This document shows, piece after piece, positions 9,465 to 18,266 of a stretch of 40,232 bases of DNA; positions within the stretch are counted from its first letter, which is position 1; each line of letters begins with the position of its first letter. Below the pieces are notes generated by a model. It searched no databases, was not told the origin of the DNA, and saw only the letters and a list, made by a program, of their open reading frames with translations. The translations under genes were made by a program, and so were the position numbers. Source of the DNA: Paucimonas sp. (lineage in GTDB: Bacteria; Pseudomonadota; Gammaproteobacteria; Pseudomonadales; Pseudomonadaceae); contig JAIRVG010000018.1 in assembly GCA_031253995.1 (NCBI GenBank), positions 1-40,232 of the forward strand, written 5' to 3'.

Positions 9465-9491
9465 AACGCCCGGTCAAGATGACCGGGCGTT
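9465..9491. other. Intra-operon hairpin between the transporter gene and garD
   Basis: A perfect 11-bp inverted repeat AACGCCCGGTC / GACCGGGCGTT with a 5-nt loop. On the minus strand no T-run follows, so it is more likely an mRNA-stabilising or partial attenuation structure than a full terminator. Confidence 0.7.
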
Positions 9492-9502
9492 GCGTGTTCT
9501 TC

Positions 9503-10870
9503 TTAGTTCGACGACTCGGCCAGCTTGCCCGATGACGTCGTTGTCGCTTCATCCTGCGGCGTATCACGCAGCTCGATACGCTTGATCGGGCCGACGATCA
9601 CCAGGTAGCTGAACACCGCTACCAGCGCGTTGGCGCCCACATACACCAGGGCCCACTTGAACGAACCGGTGGCGCTGATGATGTAGCCGATGATGATCGG
9701 CGTGGTGATCGACGCGATGTTGCCGAAGGTGTTGAACATACCGCCCGACAGACCGGCGATCTGCTTCGGCGAGGTGTCCGAGACCACCGCCCAGCCCAGC
9801 GCGCCCAGGCCTTTGCCGAAGAACGCCAGGGCCATGATGCCGACCACCATCCATTCGGCGTCGACGTAGTTGCAGATCACCATCGAGGTGGACAGCAGCA
9901 GGCCGATGACGATCGGCGCCTTGCGGGCGAAGGTCAGGGAGTTGCCGCGGCGCAGCAGATGGTCGGAGATTACCCCGCCCAGCACGCCACCGATGAACCC
10001 GCAGATGGCTGGCAGGGAGGCGATGATGCCGGCCTTGAGGATCGACATCCCACGCTCCTGCACCAGGTACACCGGGAACCAGGTGAGGAAGAAGTAGGTG
10101 ATGGCGTTGATGCAGTACTGGCCGAGGTAGACGCCGAGCATCATGCGGCTGGACAGCAGCTGCTTGATGTAGCCCCACTTCGGACCGCTGGCACCGGCCG
10201 CCTTGGGCTTGTCCATGTCCACCAGGCCACCGTTCTTCTCGATGTGCTCCAGTTCCTGGGCACCGATCATCGGGTGTTCCTTCGGGTTGTACACCACCTT
10301 CAGCCAGATCCCGGCGAAGACGATGCCCATGGCACCCATGACGATGAACACGTGCTCCCAGCCCCAGGCATGGACGATCCAGCCCATCAGCGGCGCGAAC
10401 AGCACGGTGGCGAAGTATTGTGCGGAGTTGAAGATTGCCGAGGCAGTGCCACGTTCGGCAGTGGGGAACCAGGCCGCCACGATCCGCGCGTTGCCGGGGA
10501 ACGACGGGGCTTCGGCGAAGCCGACCAGGAAGCGCAGCATGAACAGGGCGATGATCGCGTTGGCTACCGGCATGTAGCCGACGAAGCCTTGCAACACGGT
10601 GAACAATGACCAGGTGAAGATACTGAAGGCATAGACCTTCTTCGAACCGAACCGGTCAAGCAGCCAGCCGCCAGGAATCTGCCCGAGCACATAGGCCCAG
10701 CCGAAGGCGGAGAAGATATAACCGAGGGTGACAGCATCGATGCCGAGATCCTTCTGCAGGCTCGAACCAGCAATGGAGATGGTTGCGCGGTCGGCATAGT
10801 TGATCGTGGTCACCAGGAACAGCATGAACAGGATCAGATAGCGGACATGCGTCTTTTTAGTCGCGTGCAT
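9503..10870 (-). CDS. MFS galactarate/glucarate transporter (GudP/GarP-like)
   Basis: A 455-aa inner-membrane transporter of the major facilitator superfamily, anion:cation symporter branch. Twelve hydrophobic segments can be traced, starting at RYLILFMLFLVTTINYADRAT; the NYADRATISIA sequence after helix 1 and GWAYVLGQIPGGWLLDRFGSKK in loop 2-3 are hallmarks of GudP/GarP/phthalate-type permeases. A central hydrophilic loop lies near 190-235. It sits between kdgD and garD, so it very probably imports galactarate and/or glucarate by proton symport. The start ATG has GGGAGT about 8 nt upstream. The exact substrate cannot be read from sequence. Confidence 0.9.
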   Translation of the reverse strand: MHATKKTHVRYLILFMLFLVTTINYADRATISIAGSSLQKDLGIDAVTLGYIFSAFGWAYVLGQIPGGWLLDRFGSKKVYAFSIFTWSLFTVLQGFVGYMPVANAIIALFMLRFLVGFAEAPSFPGNARIVAAWFPTAERGTASAIFNSAQYFATVLFAPLMGWIVHAWGWEHVFIVMGAMGIVFAGIWLKVVYNPKEHPMIGAQELEHIEKNGGLVDMDKPKAAGASGPKWGYIKQLLSSRMMLGVYLGQYCINAITYFFLTWFPVYLVQERGMSILKAGIIASLPAICGFIGGVLGGVISDHLLRRGNSLTFARKAPIVIGLLLSTSMVICNYVDAEWMVVGIMALAFFGKGLGALGWAVVSDTSPKQIAGLSGGMFNTFGNIASITTPIIIGYIISATGSFKWALVYVGANALVAVFSYLVIVGPIKRIELRDTPQDEATTTSSGKLAESSN

Positions 10871-10919
10871 CTGAAGTTACTCCCACTAATTATTCTTGTG
10901 CGGGCTCTTGAGTTGTAAG

Positions 10920-10944
10920 CCGGAGCGGGGGTTTCCCGCTCCGG
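10920..10944. other. Hairpin between kdgD and the transporter gene
   Basis: Inverted repeat CCGGAGCGGG / CCCGCTCCGG (10 bp, 5-nt loop) in the 107-bp gap. No T-run follows in the direction of the operon, so partial termination or mRNA protection is more likely than full termination. Confidence 0.6.
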
Positions 10945-10977
10945 TGTGCGGCACATGGCAGGCCGCGGGGTCGTCGC

Positions 10978-11889
10978 TTATTGCGGACCCATCTTGTCCA
11001 TCAGGGCGGCGAGCATGCCGACTTCTTCCTCGGTCAGGTCGGTCAGCGGGGTGCGTACCGGGCCTGCGTCGTAGCCAGCGATCTTGGCGCCAGCCTTGAC
11101 GATGCTGACGGCGTAGCCGGCCTTGCGGTTGCGCAGTTCCAGGTACGGCAGGAAGAAATCGTCGATCAGCTTGCCGACGGTGGCGTGGTCGTCACGGGCG
11201 ATGGCGTGGTAGAAGTCCATCGCGGTCTTCGGCACGAAGTTGAACACGGCGGACGAGTAGACCGGCACGCCCAGCGCCTTGTAGGCGGCAGCATATACCT
11301 CTGCGGTCGGCAGGCCACCCAGGTAGCTGAAACGATCACCCAGGCGACGACGGATGGAGACCATAAGTTCGATGTCGCCCAGGCCGTCCTTGTAACCGAT
11401 CAGGTTCGGGCAACGCTCGGCCAGGCGCTCCAGCTGCACGGCGTTCAGGCGGCAGACGTTGCGGTTGTAGACGACCACACCGATCTTCACCGACTTGCAC
11501 ACGGCTTCGACGTGGGCGGCAACGCCGTCCTGGCTCGCTTCGGTCAGGTAGTGCGGCAGCAGCAGCAGGCCCTTGGCGCCCAGGCGCTCGGCCTCTTGTG
11601 CATATTCGATGGCCTGGCGGGTGGCACCGCCGACACCGGCGAGGATCGGTACGGAGCCGGCGCAGGTGTCGACGGCGGTCTTGATCACCTGGCTGTATTC
11701 GCTGGCGGCCAGGGAGAAGAACTCACCGGTGCCGCCTGCGGCGAACAGCGCAGTGGCGCCGTAAGGGGCGAGCCATTCCAGGCGTTTGATGTAGCCGGCC
11801 TGATGGAAGTCGCCCTGGGCATTGAAGTCGGTGACAGGGAAAGACAGCAAGCCATGGGAGAGGACAGTGCGCAGTTCTTGTGGAGTCAT
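10978..11889 (-). CDS. kdgD: 5-dehydro-4-deoxyglucarate dehydratase
   Basis: A 303-aa class I aldolase-fold enzyme of the DHDPS/NAL family. It decarboxylates and dehydrates 5-dehydro-4-deoxy-glucarate to 2,5-dioxopentanoate. The Schiff-base lysine is K167 in [13 protein letters not shown] and the catalytic tyrosine is Y141 in [16 protein letters not shown] matches the family's substrate carboxylate loop. The start at 11889 ([19 protein letters not shown]) gives the usual family length. An upstream ATG at 11901 would add only MPTT. It is the first gene of the operon; 63 bp upstream lies a 19-bp palindrome that fits the GntR regulator. Neighbours supply transporter, galactarate dehydratase and semialdehyde dehydrogenase, so the pathway is complete from uptake to 2-oxoglutarate. 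Confidence 0.94.
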   Translation of the reverse strand: MTPQELRTVLSHGLLSFPVTDFNAQGDFHQAGYIKRLEWLAPYGATALFAAGGTGEFFSLAASEYSQVIKTAVDTCAGSVPILAGVGGATRQAIEYAQEAERLGAKGLLLLPHYLTEASQDGVAAHVEAVCKSVKIGVVVYNRNVCRLNAVQLERLAERCPNLIGYKDGLGDIELMVSIRRRLGDRFSYLGGLPTAEVYAAAYKALGVPVYSSAVFNFVPKTAMDFYHAIARDDHATVGKLIDDFFLPYLELRNRKAGYAVSIVKAGAKIAGYDAGPVRTPLTDLTEEEVGMLAALMDKMGPQ

Positions 11890-11951
11890 TGTTGTAGGCA
11901 TCCTGTGGCGCTCGGGGTGGAGAAGTGAATGTTTCGATCTGGATGTAGGTT

Positions 11952-11970
11952 ATCGTACAAGTTGTACGAT
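11952..11970. promoter_or_regulatory. Palindromic operator upstream of kdgD
   Basis: ATCGTACAAGTTGTACGAT is a perfect 9-1-9 palindrome 63 bp upstream of the kdgD start. The arm ATCGTACAA recurs before the GntR gene (5317) and before the chemoreceptor gene (12113). Size and symmetry suit a dimeric GntR/FadR protein; binding is inferred. The rest of 11890-12156 holds no gene. Confidence 0.75.
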
Positions 11971-12112
11971 GACTAGTCCCGAAAACGACATAAATGCGCC
12001 AGTCATCCGATCTCTATCGACCGCTCATCCCCTTTTTATCAGCTTACAGAGGACCGAAAGACGCCGAACCACCTCAAGAACGGCCTTTGCTTGCCGATAT
12101 GTAGAGACTGTT

Positions 12113-12122
12113 ATCGTACAAC
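12113..12122. promoter_or_regulatory. GntR-type site ATCGTACAAC at the chemoreceptor promoter
   Basis: The same 10-mer as upstream of the GntR gene lies 35 bp before the chemoreceptor start, directly before a TATAAA (12123-12128) that may be its -10. A bound repressor here would block the promoter. Only one arm is conserved, so this is weaker than the kdgD site. Confidence 0.5.
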
Positions 12123-12156
12123 TATAAAGACCTGCCCCACGACGGAATCACTGCCC

Positions 12157-13782
12157 ATGAACCTGCGCCACTTCTCCATAGCCCGCCGTGCCGGCCTGGG
12201 CTTCACCCTCATTGCCCTGCTGGTCGCGTTGCTCGGTGGGTTCGCCGTGGTGCAGATGCAGGCCATCCGCCAGAGCGAGGTCGCCGTCGAGACCAACTGG
12301 GTGCCCAGCCTGCGGGTGATCGGCGATGTCCGCGAGATCATGCTGCGCATTCGCACCATCTCCCTGCGCATGGCACTGGACCCGGATCCCGCCAACACGG
12401 CCACCTACCAGGGCCAGATGGACACGCGCCTGAAGGACCTGGACAGCAAGCTGGCGGTGCTCGACAGCTTTATCGATACCCCGGAAGAAAAGGCTCTGGC
12501 CCAGAACTTCCGCACCAGCCTGGCGGAATACCGCAGTGGCCTCGACCGCTCCTTCGCGCTCGCCCGGCAGAACGACCTCGCGGCCCTCAACAAGCTGCTG
12601 CTGGTCGACATGAAGCAAGTGGTGGACGGCTCGGGCAAGGCCCTGGCCGACTTCGGCGAGCTGTATGGCCAGCAGATCGATCGCGAAGGCAAGGCTGCCG
12701 AGCAGCAGTACCAGCGCTCGCTGCGGATCATCATCGCCTTCGTGGTGATCGCCGCCCTGGCCACCATCGCCCTGGCCCTGTGGCTGACCCGTGGCATCGT
12801 GCGCCCGCTGGAGCACGCGGTAAGGGCTGCGGAACAGGTGGCGGAGGGCGACCTCAGCCAGCAGATCACCGTCGAGGGTAATGACGAAGTGACCCGCCTG
12901 CAGCGCGCCCTGCAACAGATGCAGGTCAACCTGCGCGGGGCCATGCGCCATATCAGCGAATCCGCCACCCAGCTGGCCTCTGCGGCGACCCAGTTGCACT
13001 CGGTCACCGAAGACAGCTATCGCAGCCTGCACCAACAGAACGCCGAGATCGAACAGGCCGCTACCGCAGTCAACGAGATGACTTCGGCGGTGGAAGAAGT
13101 GGCGCGCAACGCCGCGTCCACCAGCGATGCCTCCCATCAGTCCAGTGCCTCGGCCAGCGCCGGGCAGTCGCGGGTGCAGGCCACGGTGCAGTCGATCCAG
13201 GTGCTCAGCGACGACGTGCAGGGCACGGCAACGCTGGTGCGCACCCTGGTGGACCAGTCCCAGGACATCGGCAAGGTGCTCGATGTGATCCGCGCAATTG
13301 CCGAGCAGACCAACCTGCTGGCCCTCAACGCCGCCATCGAGGCAGCCCGGGCTGGCGAGTCCGGGCGCGGTTTCGCGGTGGTCGCCGACGAGGTCCGCGC
13401 CCTCGCCCACCGTACCCAGCAATCGACCCTGGAGATCGACGGCATGGTCGTCGCCATCCGCAGCGGCTCGGCGCAGGCCCTGGACGCCATGCTCGGCAGT
13501 TGCCAGCGCGCCGCCTCGACCCTGGAGATGGCCCGCGATGCTGGCGAGTCGCTGGTGCAGATCACCGAGTCGGTGAACCAGATCTCCGACCGCAACTTGG
13601 TGATCGCCAGCGCCGCCGAGGAGCAGGCACAGGTGGCGCGGGAGGTGGACCGCAATATCGTCAACATCCGCGACCTGTCCGGCGAGTCGACCCAGGGCGC
13701 CAACCAGATCAGCGCATCGAGCAACGAACTGTCGCGGCTGGCGGAAGACCTCAACCAGGTCGTCGCGCGCTTCCGGATCTGA
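12157..13782 (+). CDS. Methyl-accepting chemotaxis protein (4HB-type sensor)
   Basis: A 541-aa membrane chemoreceptor that passes ligand signals to CheA/CheW. TM1 (about 12-32) is followed by a periplasmic, all-helical domain (about 33-188) of four-helix-bundle size, TM2 (191-210, [20 protein letters not shown]), HAMP (about 211-264) and a long cytoplasmic coiled coil with the conserved tip [20 protein letters not shown], then [15 protein letters not shown]. There is no C-terminal NWETF-type CheR tether. The start is ATG 12157: the open frame reaches back to 12091, but that would translate across the ATCGTACAAC site and adds no membrane signal. The gene is divergent from kdgD and shares the operator-like sequence, so a sugar-acid-related ligand is a reasonable hypothesis; sequence does not prove it. 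Confidence 0.9.
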   Translation: MNLRHFSIARRAGLGFTLIALLVALLGGFAVVQMQAIRQSEVAVETNWVPSLRVIGDVREIMLRIRTISLRMALDPDPANTATYQGQMDTRLKDLDSKLAVLDSFIDTPEEKALAQNFRTSLAEYRSGLDRSFALARQNDLAALNKLLLVDMKQVVDGSGKALADFGELYGQQIDREGKAAEQQYQRSLRIIIAFVVIAALATIALALWLTRGIVRPLEHAVRAAEQVAEGDLSQQITVEGNDEVTRLQRALQQMQVNLRGAMRHISESATQLASAATQLHSVTEDSYRSLHQQNAEIEQAATAVNEMTSAVEEVARNAASTSDASHQSSASASAGQSRVQATVQSIQVLSDDVQGTATLVRTLVDQSQDIGKVLDVIRAIAEQTNLLALNAAIEAARAGESGRGFAVVADEVRALAHRTQQSTLEIDGMVVAIRSGSAQALDAMLGSCQRAASTLEMARDAGESLVQITESVNQISDRNLVIASAAEEQAQVAREVDRNIVNIRDLSGESTQGANQISASSNELSRLAEDLNQVVARFRI

Positions 13783-13816
13783 TGAAATAGCCCGCCTCGA
13801 AGCAAGGATGGCGGGC

Positions 13817-14698
13817 ATGGACACCTTTACCCTGATGCGCTCGTTCCGGCGCATCGTCGAACTCGGCGGGCTGGGCAAGGCCGCCGATGACCTCAACCTC
13901 TCCGCAGCCGGGCTGAGCAAGCAGTTGCGGGCCCTGGAAGCCCACCTCGGCACGGTGCTGCTGCAACGCACCACCCGGCGCATGAGCCTGACCGCCACCG
14001 GCGAGGCCTATTACCAGCGTTGCTGTCGGTTGCTCGACCAACTGGACGAACTGGAGCGCTCGGTACACGAAGAGTCGCAGCAGGTCAGCGGCAAGCTGCG
14101 GGTGAACGCGCCGCTGTCGTTCGCCCTGAGTACCCTCGCGCCGGTGCTCGCCGGCTTCCTGCGCGAGCATCCCGGGGTGGAACTGGACCTGGTGATGGAG
14201 GACCGCCTGGTGGAAGCGGTCGGCCAGGGCTTCGACGTGTCGATTCGACTGGCTCCCGCGCTGCCGGATTCATCGTTGATCGCCCGGCAACTGGCGTCGT
14301 TGCGCCAGGTGCTGTGCGCCGCTCCCGCCTATCTGCAACAGCACGGCCATCCTGCCTCGCTCGCTGACGTGCAAAGCCATGCACAACTCGAATACAGCCT
14401 GAGCCAGCAGGCGCCCGCCAGCCATTCGCAGGACGCGCGGGTGACGGTGAACAACAGCCTGATGCTGCGGGAATTGTTGATCGCCGGCCTGGGTATCGGC
14501 TGGCTGCCGTCCTTCCTCGCCGACGCTGCGCTGGCCGATGGCCGGCTGCTCCAGGTACTGCCAGAGCAGGCCGACACCCCGCGCCAGGTCTATGCCGTCT
14601 ATCCCACCAGCCGCCACCTGCTGCCCCGGGTGCGCGCCTTCGTCGACTACCTGGCCGAGCATCTGCCAACCGCCATGGGCGCCGATCATCAACCCTGA
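13817..14698 (+). CDS. LysR-family transcriptional regulator
   Basis: A 293-aa LysR-type regulator. The N-terminal winged HTH shows FRRIVELGGLGKAADDLNLSAAGLSKQLRALEAHLG and LLQRTTRRMSLTATGEAYY; the periplasmic-binding-like effector domain follows (about 90-290) with LRVNAPLSFALSTLAPVLAGF and ELLIAGLGIGWLPSFL. It resembles the large group of LysR proteins that regulate a neighbouring gene. ATG 13817 is chosen because AAGGA lies 8 nt upstream; ATG 13808 overlaps that Shine-Dalgarno. It begins only 34 bp after the chemoreceptor, in the same direction, and lies 176 bp before the cyclase gene. Its target cannot be named; the cyclase gene is the nearest candidate. Confidence 0.88.
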   Translation: MDTFTLMRSFRRIVELGGLGKAADDLNLSAAGLSKQLRALEAHLGTVLLQRTTRRMSLTATGEAYYQRCCRLLDQLDELERSVHEESQQVSGKLRVNAPLSFALSTLAPVLAGFLREHPGVELDLVMEDRLVEAVGQGFDVSIRLAPALPDSSLIARQLASLRQVLCAAPAYLQQHGHPASLADVQSHAQLEYSLSQQAPASHSQDARVTVNNSLMLRELLIAGLGIGWLPSFLADAALADGRLLQVLPEQADTPRQVYAVYPTSRHLLPRVRAFVDYLAEHLPTAMGADHQP

Positions 14699-14715
14699 GC
14701 TAAATATCCCTGCAC

Positions 14716-14739
14716 CGCGGCGGCCTTAATCCCGCCGCG
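14716..14739. other. GC-rich hairpin after the LysR gene
   Basis: Inverted repeat CGCGGCGG / CCGCCGCG (8 bp, 8-nt loop) 18 bases after the LysR stop. No T-run follows on the plus strand, so it is at most a weak terminator. Confidence 0.5.
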
Positions 14740-14874
14740 CCTTGCGCCTACACTGGCCTCGTTTCGTCGGGCCCGACGCAGCCTCACTTTCCCGCCCTCG
14801 CCCCTCGCCGTGGCCGCCTTGTGCACGCCAGCGAGCCGTTGCGCCCGGGCATTCGAAACAGGAGCGACTGCTTG

Positions 14875-15846
14875 ATGAAAACCCCACTGCTTGCCGCCTT
14901 GCTGGCCCTGAGCGCCAGCGTCCACGCTGGCGAAACCCCGAAGGTCGGAACCAGCCCCTGGGGCCCGGACGACGAGATCGGCCGCCTCAACCTGATCACC
15001 GACAAGTCCCGCGCCGCGGTGATGTCGCGGGTCGACGCGAGCCGGGTCTACGACCTCGCCACCGAGTACTACATCGGCATGCCCAGCTGGCAGGCCGCCG
15101 GCGACCCGCACTATCAGTTCTGGATGACCCACACCCCGCGCGGCACCGTGGTCGACGATCCGCTGGGGGTCGGCCACGAGATGAACGCGCTGCGCAGCTA
15201 CACCGGCACGGCGTTCTCCATGTACGGCCACACCGGCACCCATATCGACGCCCTCAATCACTTCGGCATCGACGGCAAGATCTGGAACAACTTCAGCGCC
15301 GACGAGCACCTCGGCGACCGCGGCTGGAAGAAGACCGGCGTGGAGAAATTCCCGCCGCTGGTGGCCCGTGGGGTGATGATCGACGTGGCTGCGGCCAAGG
15401 GCGTGGACATGCTGGCGGACGACTACCGCATCACCCGCCAGGACCTCGAAGACGCCCTCAAGCGCCAGGGCACCCAGCTGGAGCGCGGCGATATCGTGCT
15501 GATCCGCACCGGGCGCATGAAGCTCTACGAGCAACCGCAGGCGTACATGCGCCGGTCGCCGGGCATGGGCCTGGATGCCGCGCGCTTCCTGGTCGAGGGC
15601 AACAAGGCGATGATCCTCGGTGCCGACAACCTGAGCTTCGAGGCCTTCCCGTCGGAGGTCGCCGATGACTATGTGCCGCTGCACAGCTACCTGCTGGCGC
15701 AGAAAGGCGTACCGATCATGGAGCTGGTGGCGCTGGACGATCTGTCGCGGGACAAGGTCTACGAATTCGCCTTCATCGGTGGGCCGCTGAAGATCCGCGG
15801 CGGCGATTCCGCACCGCTGCGTCCCATCGCCATGCCGCTGCGCTAG
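14875..15846 (+). CDS. Exported cyclase-family (kynurenine formamidase-like) hydrolase
   Basis: A 323-aa protein of the cyclase/formamidase fold (PF04199). A signal peptide is clear: MKTPLLAALLALSASVHA, with cleavage after A18, so the mature protein should be periplasmic or secreted. The metal-binding signature HTGTHIDALNHF, fitting the family pattern HxGTHxDxxxH, is intact, and GLDAARFLVEGNKAMILGADNLSFEAFPS is the usual C-terminal part. Cytoplasmic KynB is about 210 aa, so this is the longer, exported branch with unknown substrate. ATG 14875 has AGGAG about 10 nt upstream and starts at the signal peptide; upstream ATG 14821 is not needed. It is convergent with an AraC gene and the two stop codons share CTAG (15843-15846). 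Confidence 0.85.
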   Translation: MKTPLLAALLALSASVHAGETPKVGTSPWGPDDEIGRLNLITDKSRAAVMSRVDASRVYDLATEYYIGMPSWQAAGDPHYQFWMTHTPRGTVVDDPLGVGHEMNALRSYTGTAFSMYGHTGTHIDALNHFGIDGKIWNNFSADEHLGDRGWKKTGVEKFPPLVARGVMIDVAAAKGVDMLADDYRITRQDLEDALKRQGTQLERGDIVLIRTGRMKLYEQPQAYMRRSPGMGLDAARFLVEGNKAMILGADNLSFEAFPSEVADDYVPLHSYLLAQKGVPIMELVALDDLSRDKVYEFAFIGGPLKIRGGDSAPLRPIAMPLR

Positions 15847-16628
15847 ACGACCTGAGCCGCCCATGCCCCCGGCGTAGTGCCGTAATGACGCTGGAACAGG
15901 GCGATGAACGCCGACACCGAGTCGTAGCCCAGCTCGTTGGCCACCGAGGTGACGCTGCTGCCCTGGGCCAGCAGCGGCAAGGCCGTCAGCAGGCGCAGGC
16001 GTTGGCGCCAGGTCTGGAACGACAGCTGCGTCTGCGCCTGGAACAGCCGCGCCAGGGTGCGTCGCGAGGCGCCGACCTGGCTGGCCCATTCCTCGATGGT
16101 GCGGCCGTCCTCCGGCGTCGCCTGCAGGGCGTCGGTGATCCGTCGCAGGCGCGGATCTCTGGGCAGCGGCAGGCTGAAGGGCGCATCCGACAGCTCGCGC
16201 AGCTCGTCCACCAGCACCTGCAACAGCCGCGCCTGCGGGCCATCCTCGGGGTAATCATCGGCGAAGCCGCTAGCCTTGCCGATCAGCTCGCGCACCAGCG
16301 GCGTCACCTGCACCACCGCGCAATCGCGGCGATAGCCCTGGAGGATCGCGTCAGTGAGGTACAGGCTGCGAAAGGCCAGGGCCTGCTCGCTGTACACGGT
16401 GTGGCGCACGCCCGCGGGAATCCACATGCCGCATTGCGGCGGCAACAGGTAGCTGTGGTCGTCGGTGAGCACCTGCATGATCCCGGCGCTGGCGTAGGTG
16501 AACTGCACCCATTCATGGGTATGCATCTCCACCCGGTAGCCCGGCGGGATGTCGAACATGCGCCCATGCACCGGCCGCGCGATCCGCTCGGGTACCGGCG
16601 GCACCCTGTCTTGACCCGTTTGCGGCAT
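15843..16628 (-). CDS. AraC-family transcriptional regulator with cupin sensor domain
   Basis: A 261-aa regulator. The N-terminal cupin (about 15-90) shows FDIPPGYRVEMHTHEWVQFTYASAG and LLPPQCGMWIPAGVRHTV. The C-terminal double HTH (about 160-258) shows TIEEWASQVGASRRTLARLFQAQTQLSFQTWRQRLRLL and VTSVANELGYDSVSAFIALFQRHYGTTP. The start MPQTGQD has a good AAGGAGA site. The open frame runs far upstream, but that extension is antisense to panB and has no protein character. It is divergent from the panB-like gene with 81 bp between starts, which suggests it controls that gene. It is convergent with the exported cyclase. Inducer unknown. Confidence 0.9.
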   Translation of the reverse strand: MPQTGQDRVPPVPERIARPVHGRMFDIPPGYRVEMHTHEWVQFTYASAGIMQVLTDDHSYLLPPQCGMWIPAGVRHTVYSEQALAFRSLYLTDAILQGYRRDCAVVQVTPLVRELIGKASGFADDYPEDGPQARLLQVLVDELRELSDAPFSLPLPRDPRLRRITDALQATPEDGRTIEEWASQVGASRRTLARLFQAQTQLSFQTWRQRLRLLTALPLLAQGSSVTSVANELGYDSVSAFIALFQRHYGTTPGAWAAQVV

Positions 16629-16709
16629 TGATCGTCTCCTTTGCTCAAGTGAGCCATAAACGCCGATGTTAGCCTGCGGCGCGTCTCGTTGACCAACAGG
16701 AGCCTTGTC

Positions 16710-17531
16710 ATGAGCACGCAGATCCGCGAAAGCCGCCTGAGCATTCCCGCCATCCGCCAGCGCAAGGGCGCCGGCAGCCTGGTGGCGCTGACCGCCTACA
16801 GCCTGCCGATGGCGCGCTGGGTGGATGCCCACGCCGATATCATCATCGTCGGCGACTCGGTGGGCATGGTCCTGTACGGCATGCCCAGCACCCTGGGCGT
16901 GACCCTGGACATGATGATCGCCCACGGCCAGGCGGTGATGCGCGGTGCGCAGCGGGCCTGCGTGGTGGTGGACATGCCTTTCGGCACCTACCAGGCCTCG
17001 CTGGAACAGGCCTTCCTCAATGCCGCGAAGGTGCTGCGCGACACCGGCGCCCAGGGCATCAAGCTGGAGGGCGGCGAGGAAATGGCCGAGACCGTGGCCT
17101 ACCTGTCCCGACGCGGCATCCCGGTGATGGCGCATATCGGCCTGATGCCACAGCAGGTCAACGCCCAAGGTGGTTTCCGGGCCCAGGGCCGGGATGCCGA
17201 AAGTGCCGCGAAGGTGCGCCGCGATGCCTTGGCGATGCAGGCGGCCGGAGCCTTCTCGGTGGTGCTGGAAGGCATCGCCGAACCACTGGCCCGGGCGCTG
17301 AGCGGAGAACTGCAGATCCCCACCATCGGCATCGGCGCCTCGCCGGCCTGCGATGGCCAGGTGCTGGTGACCGAGGACCTGCTGGGGCTGTTCGGCGAAT
17401 ACCAGCCGCGTTTCGTCAAGCGGTATGCGGAGTTGGCCGGGCCGATCGAGCAGGCGCTGTCCGATTACGCGCGGGACGTGCGGGAAAATCGTTTTCCCGC
17501 GCCCGAACACTGCTTCAAGGCGATCGGCTAG
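16710..17531 (+). CDS. panB: 3-methyl-2-oxobutanoate hydroxymethyltransferase (PanB-like, stand-alone)
   Basis: A 273-aa PanB-family enzyme, which adds a hydroxymethyl group from methylene-THF to 2-ketoisovalerate to give ketopantoate. Family signatures are clear: [27 protein letters not shown] (metal-binding Asp in GDS), [39 protein letters not shown] (catalytic Glu) and IGIGAS. It is not next to panC. The segment [30 protein letters not shown] looks more like the alphaproteobacterial PanB type than the usual pseudomonad PanB; this comparison is from memory. A second, main panB beside panC is expected elsewhere in the genome. ATG 16710 has CAGGAG 7 nt upstream. The divergent AraC regulator suggests conditional use. 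Confidence 0.87.
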   Translation: MSTQIRESRLSIPAIRQRKGAGSLVALTAYSLPMARWVDAHADIIIVGDSVGMVLYGMPSTLGVTLDMMIAHGQAVMRGAQRACVVVDMPFGTYQASLEQAFLNAAKVLRDTGAQGIKLEGGEEMAETVAYLSRRGIPVMAHIGLMPQQVNAQGGFRAQGRDAESAAKVRRDALAMQAAGAFSVVLEGIAEPLARALSGELQIPTIGIGASPACDGQVLVTEDLLGLFGEYQPRFVKRYAELAGPIEQALSDYARDVRENRFPAPEHCFKAIG

Positions 17532-17567
17532 ACTCGCGCGGCCACTGCACGATGAAAGGACTCCACC

Positions 17568-18266
17568 ATGCTCAACGCCGTACTGTCCGGCAAGAAGACC
17601 GGCAGCGGGATCGAAGGGCTGCGCCTTGAACTGGGCGAAGCGAAAGGTGCCGAGGATGTGATCACTGCCAGCGTGTTCGAGCGCCTGGCCTACCTGCCGG
17701 ACGATTTGTTCAGCGCGGTATTCAGCGAGTTGCTGGACGAATCTTTCGGCCCGCTGGGCCGCCTGGATTTCTGGCCGAACTGGGAGTTGCCCGAGCGTAC
17801 CGTCGAGCCGGACGTGGTGCTGGACGATGGCACCACCACCCTGCTGGTCGAGGCCAAGCGCCATGACACCTTCCGCCAGCAGACGGCCTGGCAACTGGCC
17901 GGTGAGCTGCAGGCCGGCTGGCATAACGACGAGTTACTGGGCAACACCGTGCTGATCACCCTCGGCGGCATGGAACGGCATGACGAAGCCACCCGCCTGG
18001 CCTTGCTGGCGGAAGTCGAGGCGCTGCTGGAGCCGGGGCATCCGCCGTTCCGGCTGGTCTGCCTGTCCTGGCGCACGCTGTTCGAAGTGCTCGAACGGCA
18101 CCTGATGCCACTCAAGCAGCCGGGCTTGCGCCGATTGCTCGCCGATATCAGCAGCGCCTATGCCTGGCATGGACTGCGCACCCACCCGCTGCGCTGGCTC
18201 GACCAACTGCCGCAAACCCGCCTGCACCCGACTGACGGCTGCTTCGACCACTGGAGAATGACATGA
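17568..18266 (+). CDS. Uncharacterised protein with PD-(D/E)XK nuclease-like motif
   Basis: A 232-aa protein of no family I can name. The segment EPDVVLDDGTTTLLVEAKRHD (E80-D100) fits the PD-(D/E)XK core: D82 in PD on one strand, a short hairpin, then E95-A96-K97 on the next, followed by a helix with Q105. An upstream helix (VFERLAYLPDDLFSAVFSELL) could hold the first acidic residue. This fold covers restriction enzymes, Holliday resolvases and many defence or repair nucleases. The C-terminal half (about 120-215) has no motif I recognise. The start has AAAGGA about 7 nt upstream. The stop overlaps the start of the next gene by ATGA, so the two are translationally coupled and probably work together. 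A nuclease function is inferred from the motif only. Confidence 0.7.
   Translation: MLNAVLSGKKTGSGIEGLRLELGEAKGAEDVITASVFERLAYLPDDLFSAVFSELLDESFGPLGRLDFWPNWELPERTVEPDVVLDDGTTTLLVEAKRHDTFRQQTAWQLAGELQAGWHNDELLGNTVLITLGGMERHDEATRLALLAEVEALLEPGHPPFRLVCLSWRTLFEVLERHLMPLKQPGLRRLLADISSAYAWHGLRTHPLRWLDQLPQTRLHPTDGCFDHWRMT

Noticed and set aside
6152..9535. Long plus-strand frames (6152-7789, 7907-9535) opposite KGSDH and garD
   Set aside because: Antisense shadows; the minus-strand proteins have intact catalytic motifs.
12091..12156. Chemoreceptor start at 12091 ([15 protein letters not shown]...)
   Set aside because: It would translate over the putative operator and -10 region; the normal MCP N-terminus begins at 12157.
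16629..17924. N-terminal extension of the AraC frame up to 17924
   Set aside because: It runs antisense through panB and has no family similarity; the AraC start at 16628 has a strong ribosome site.
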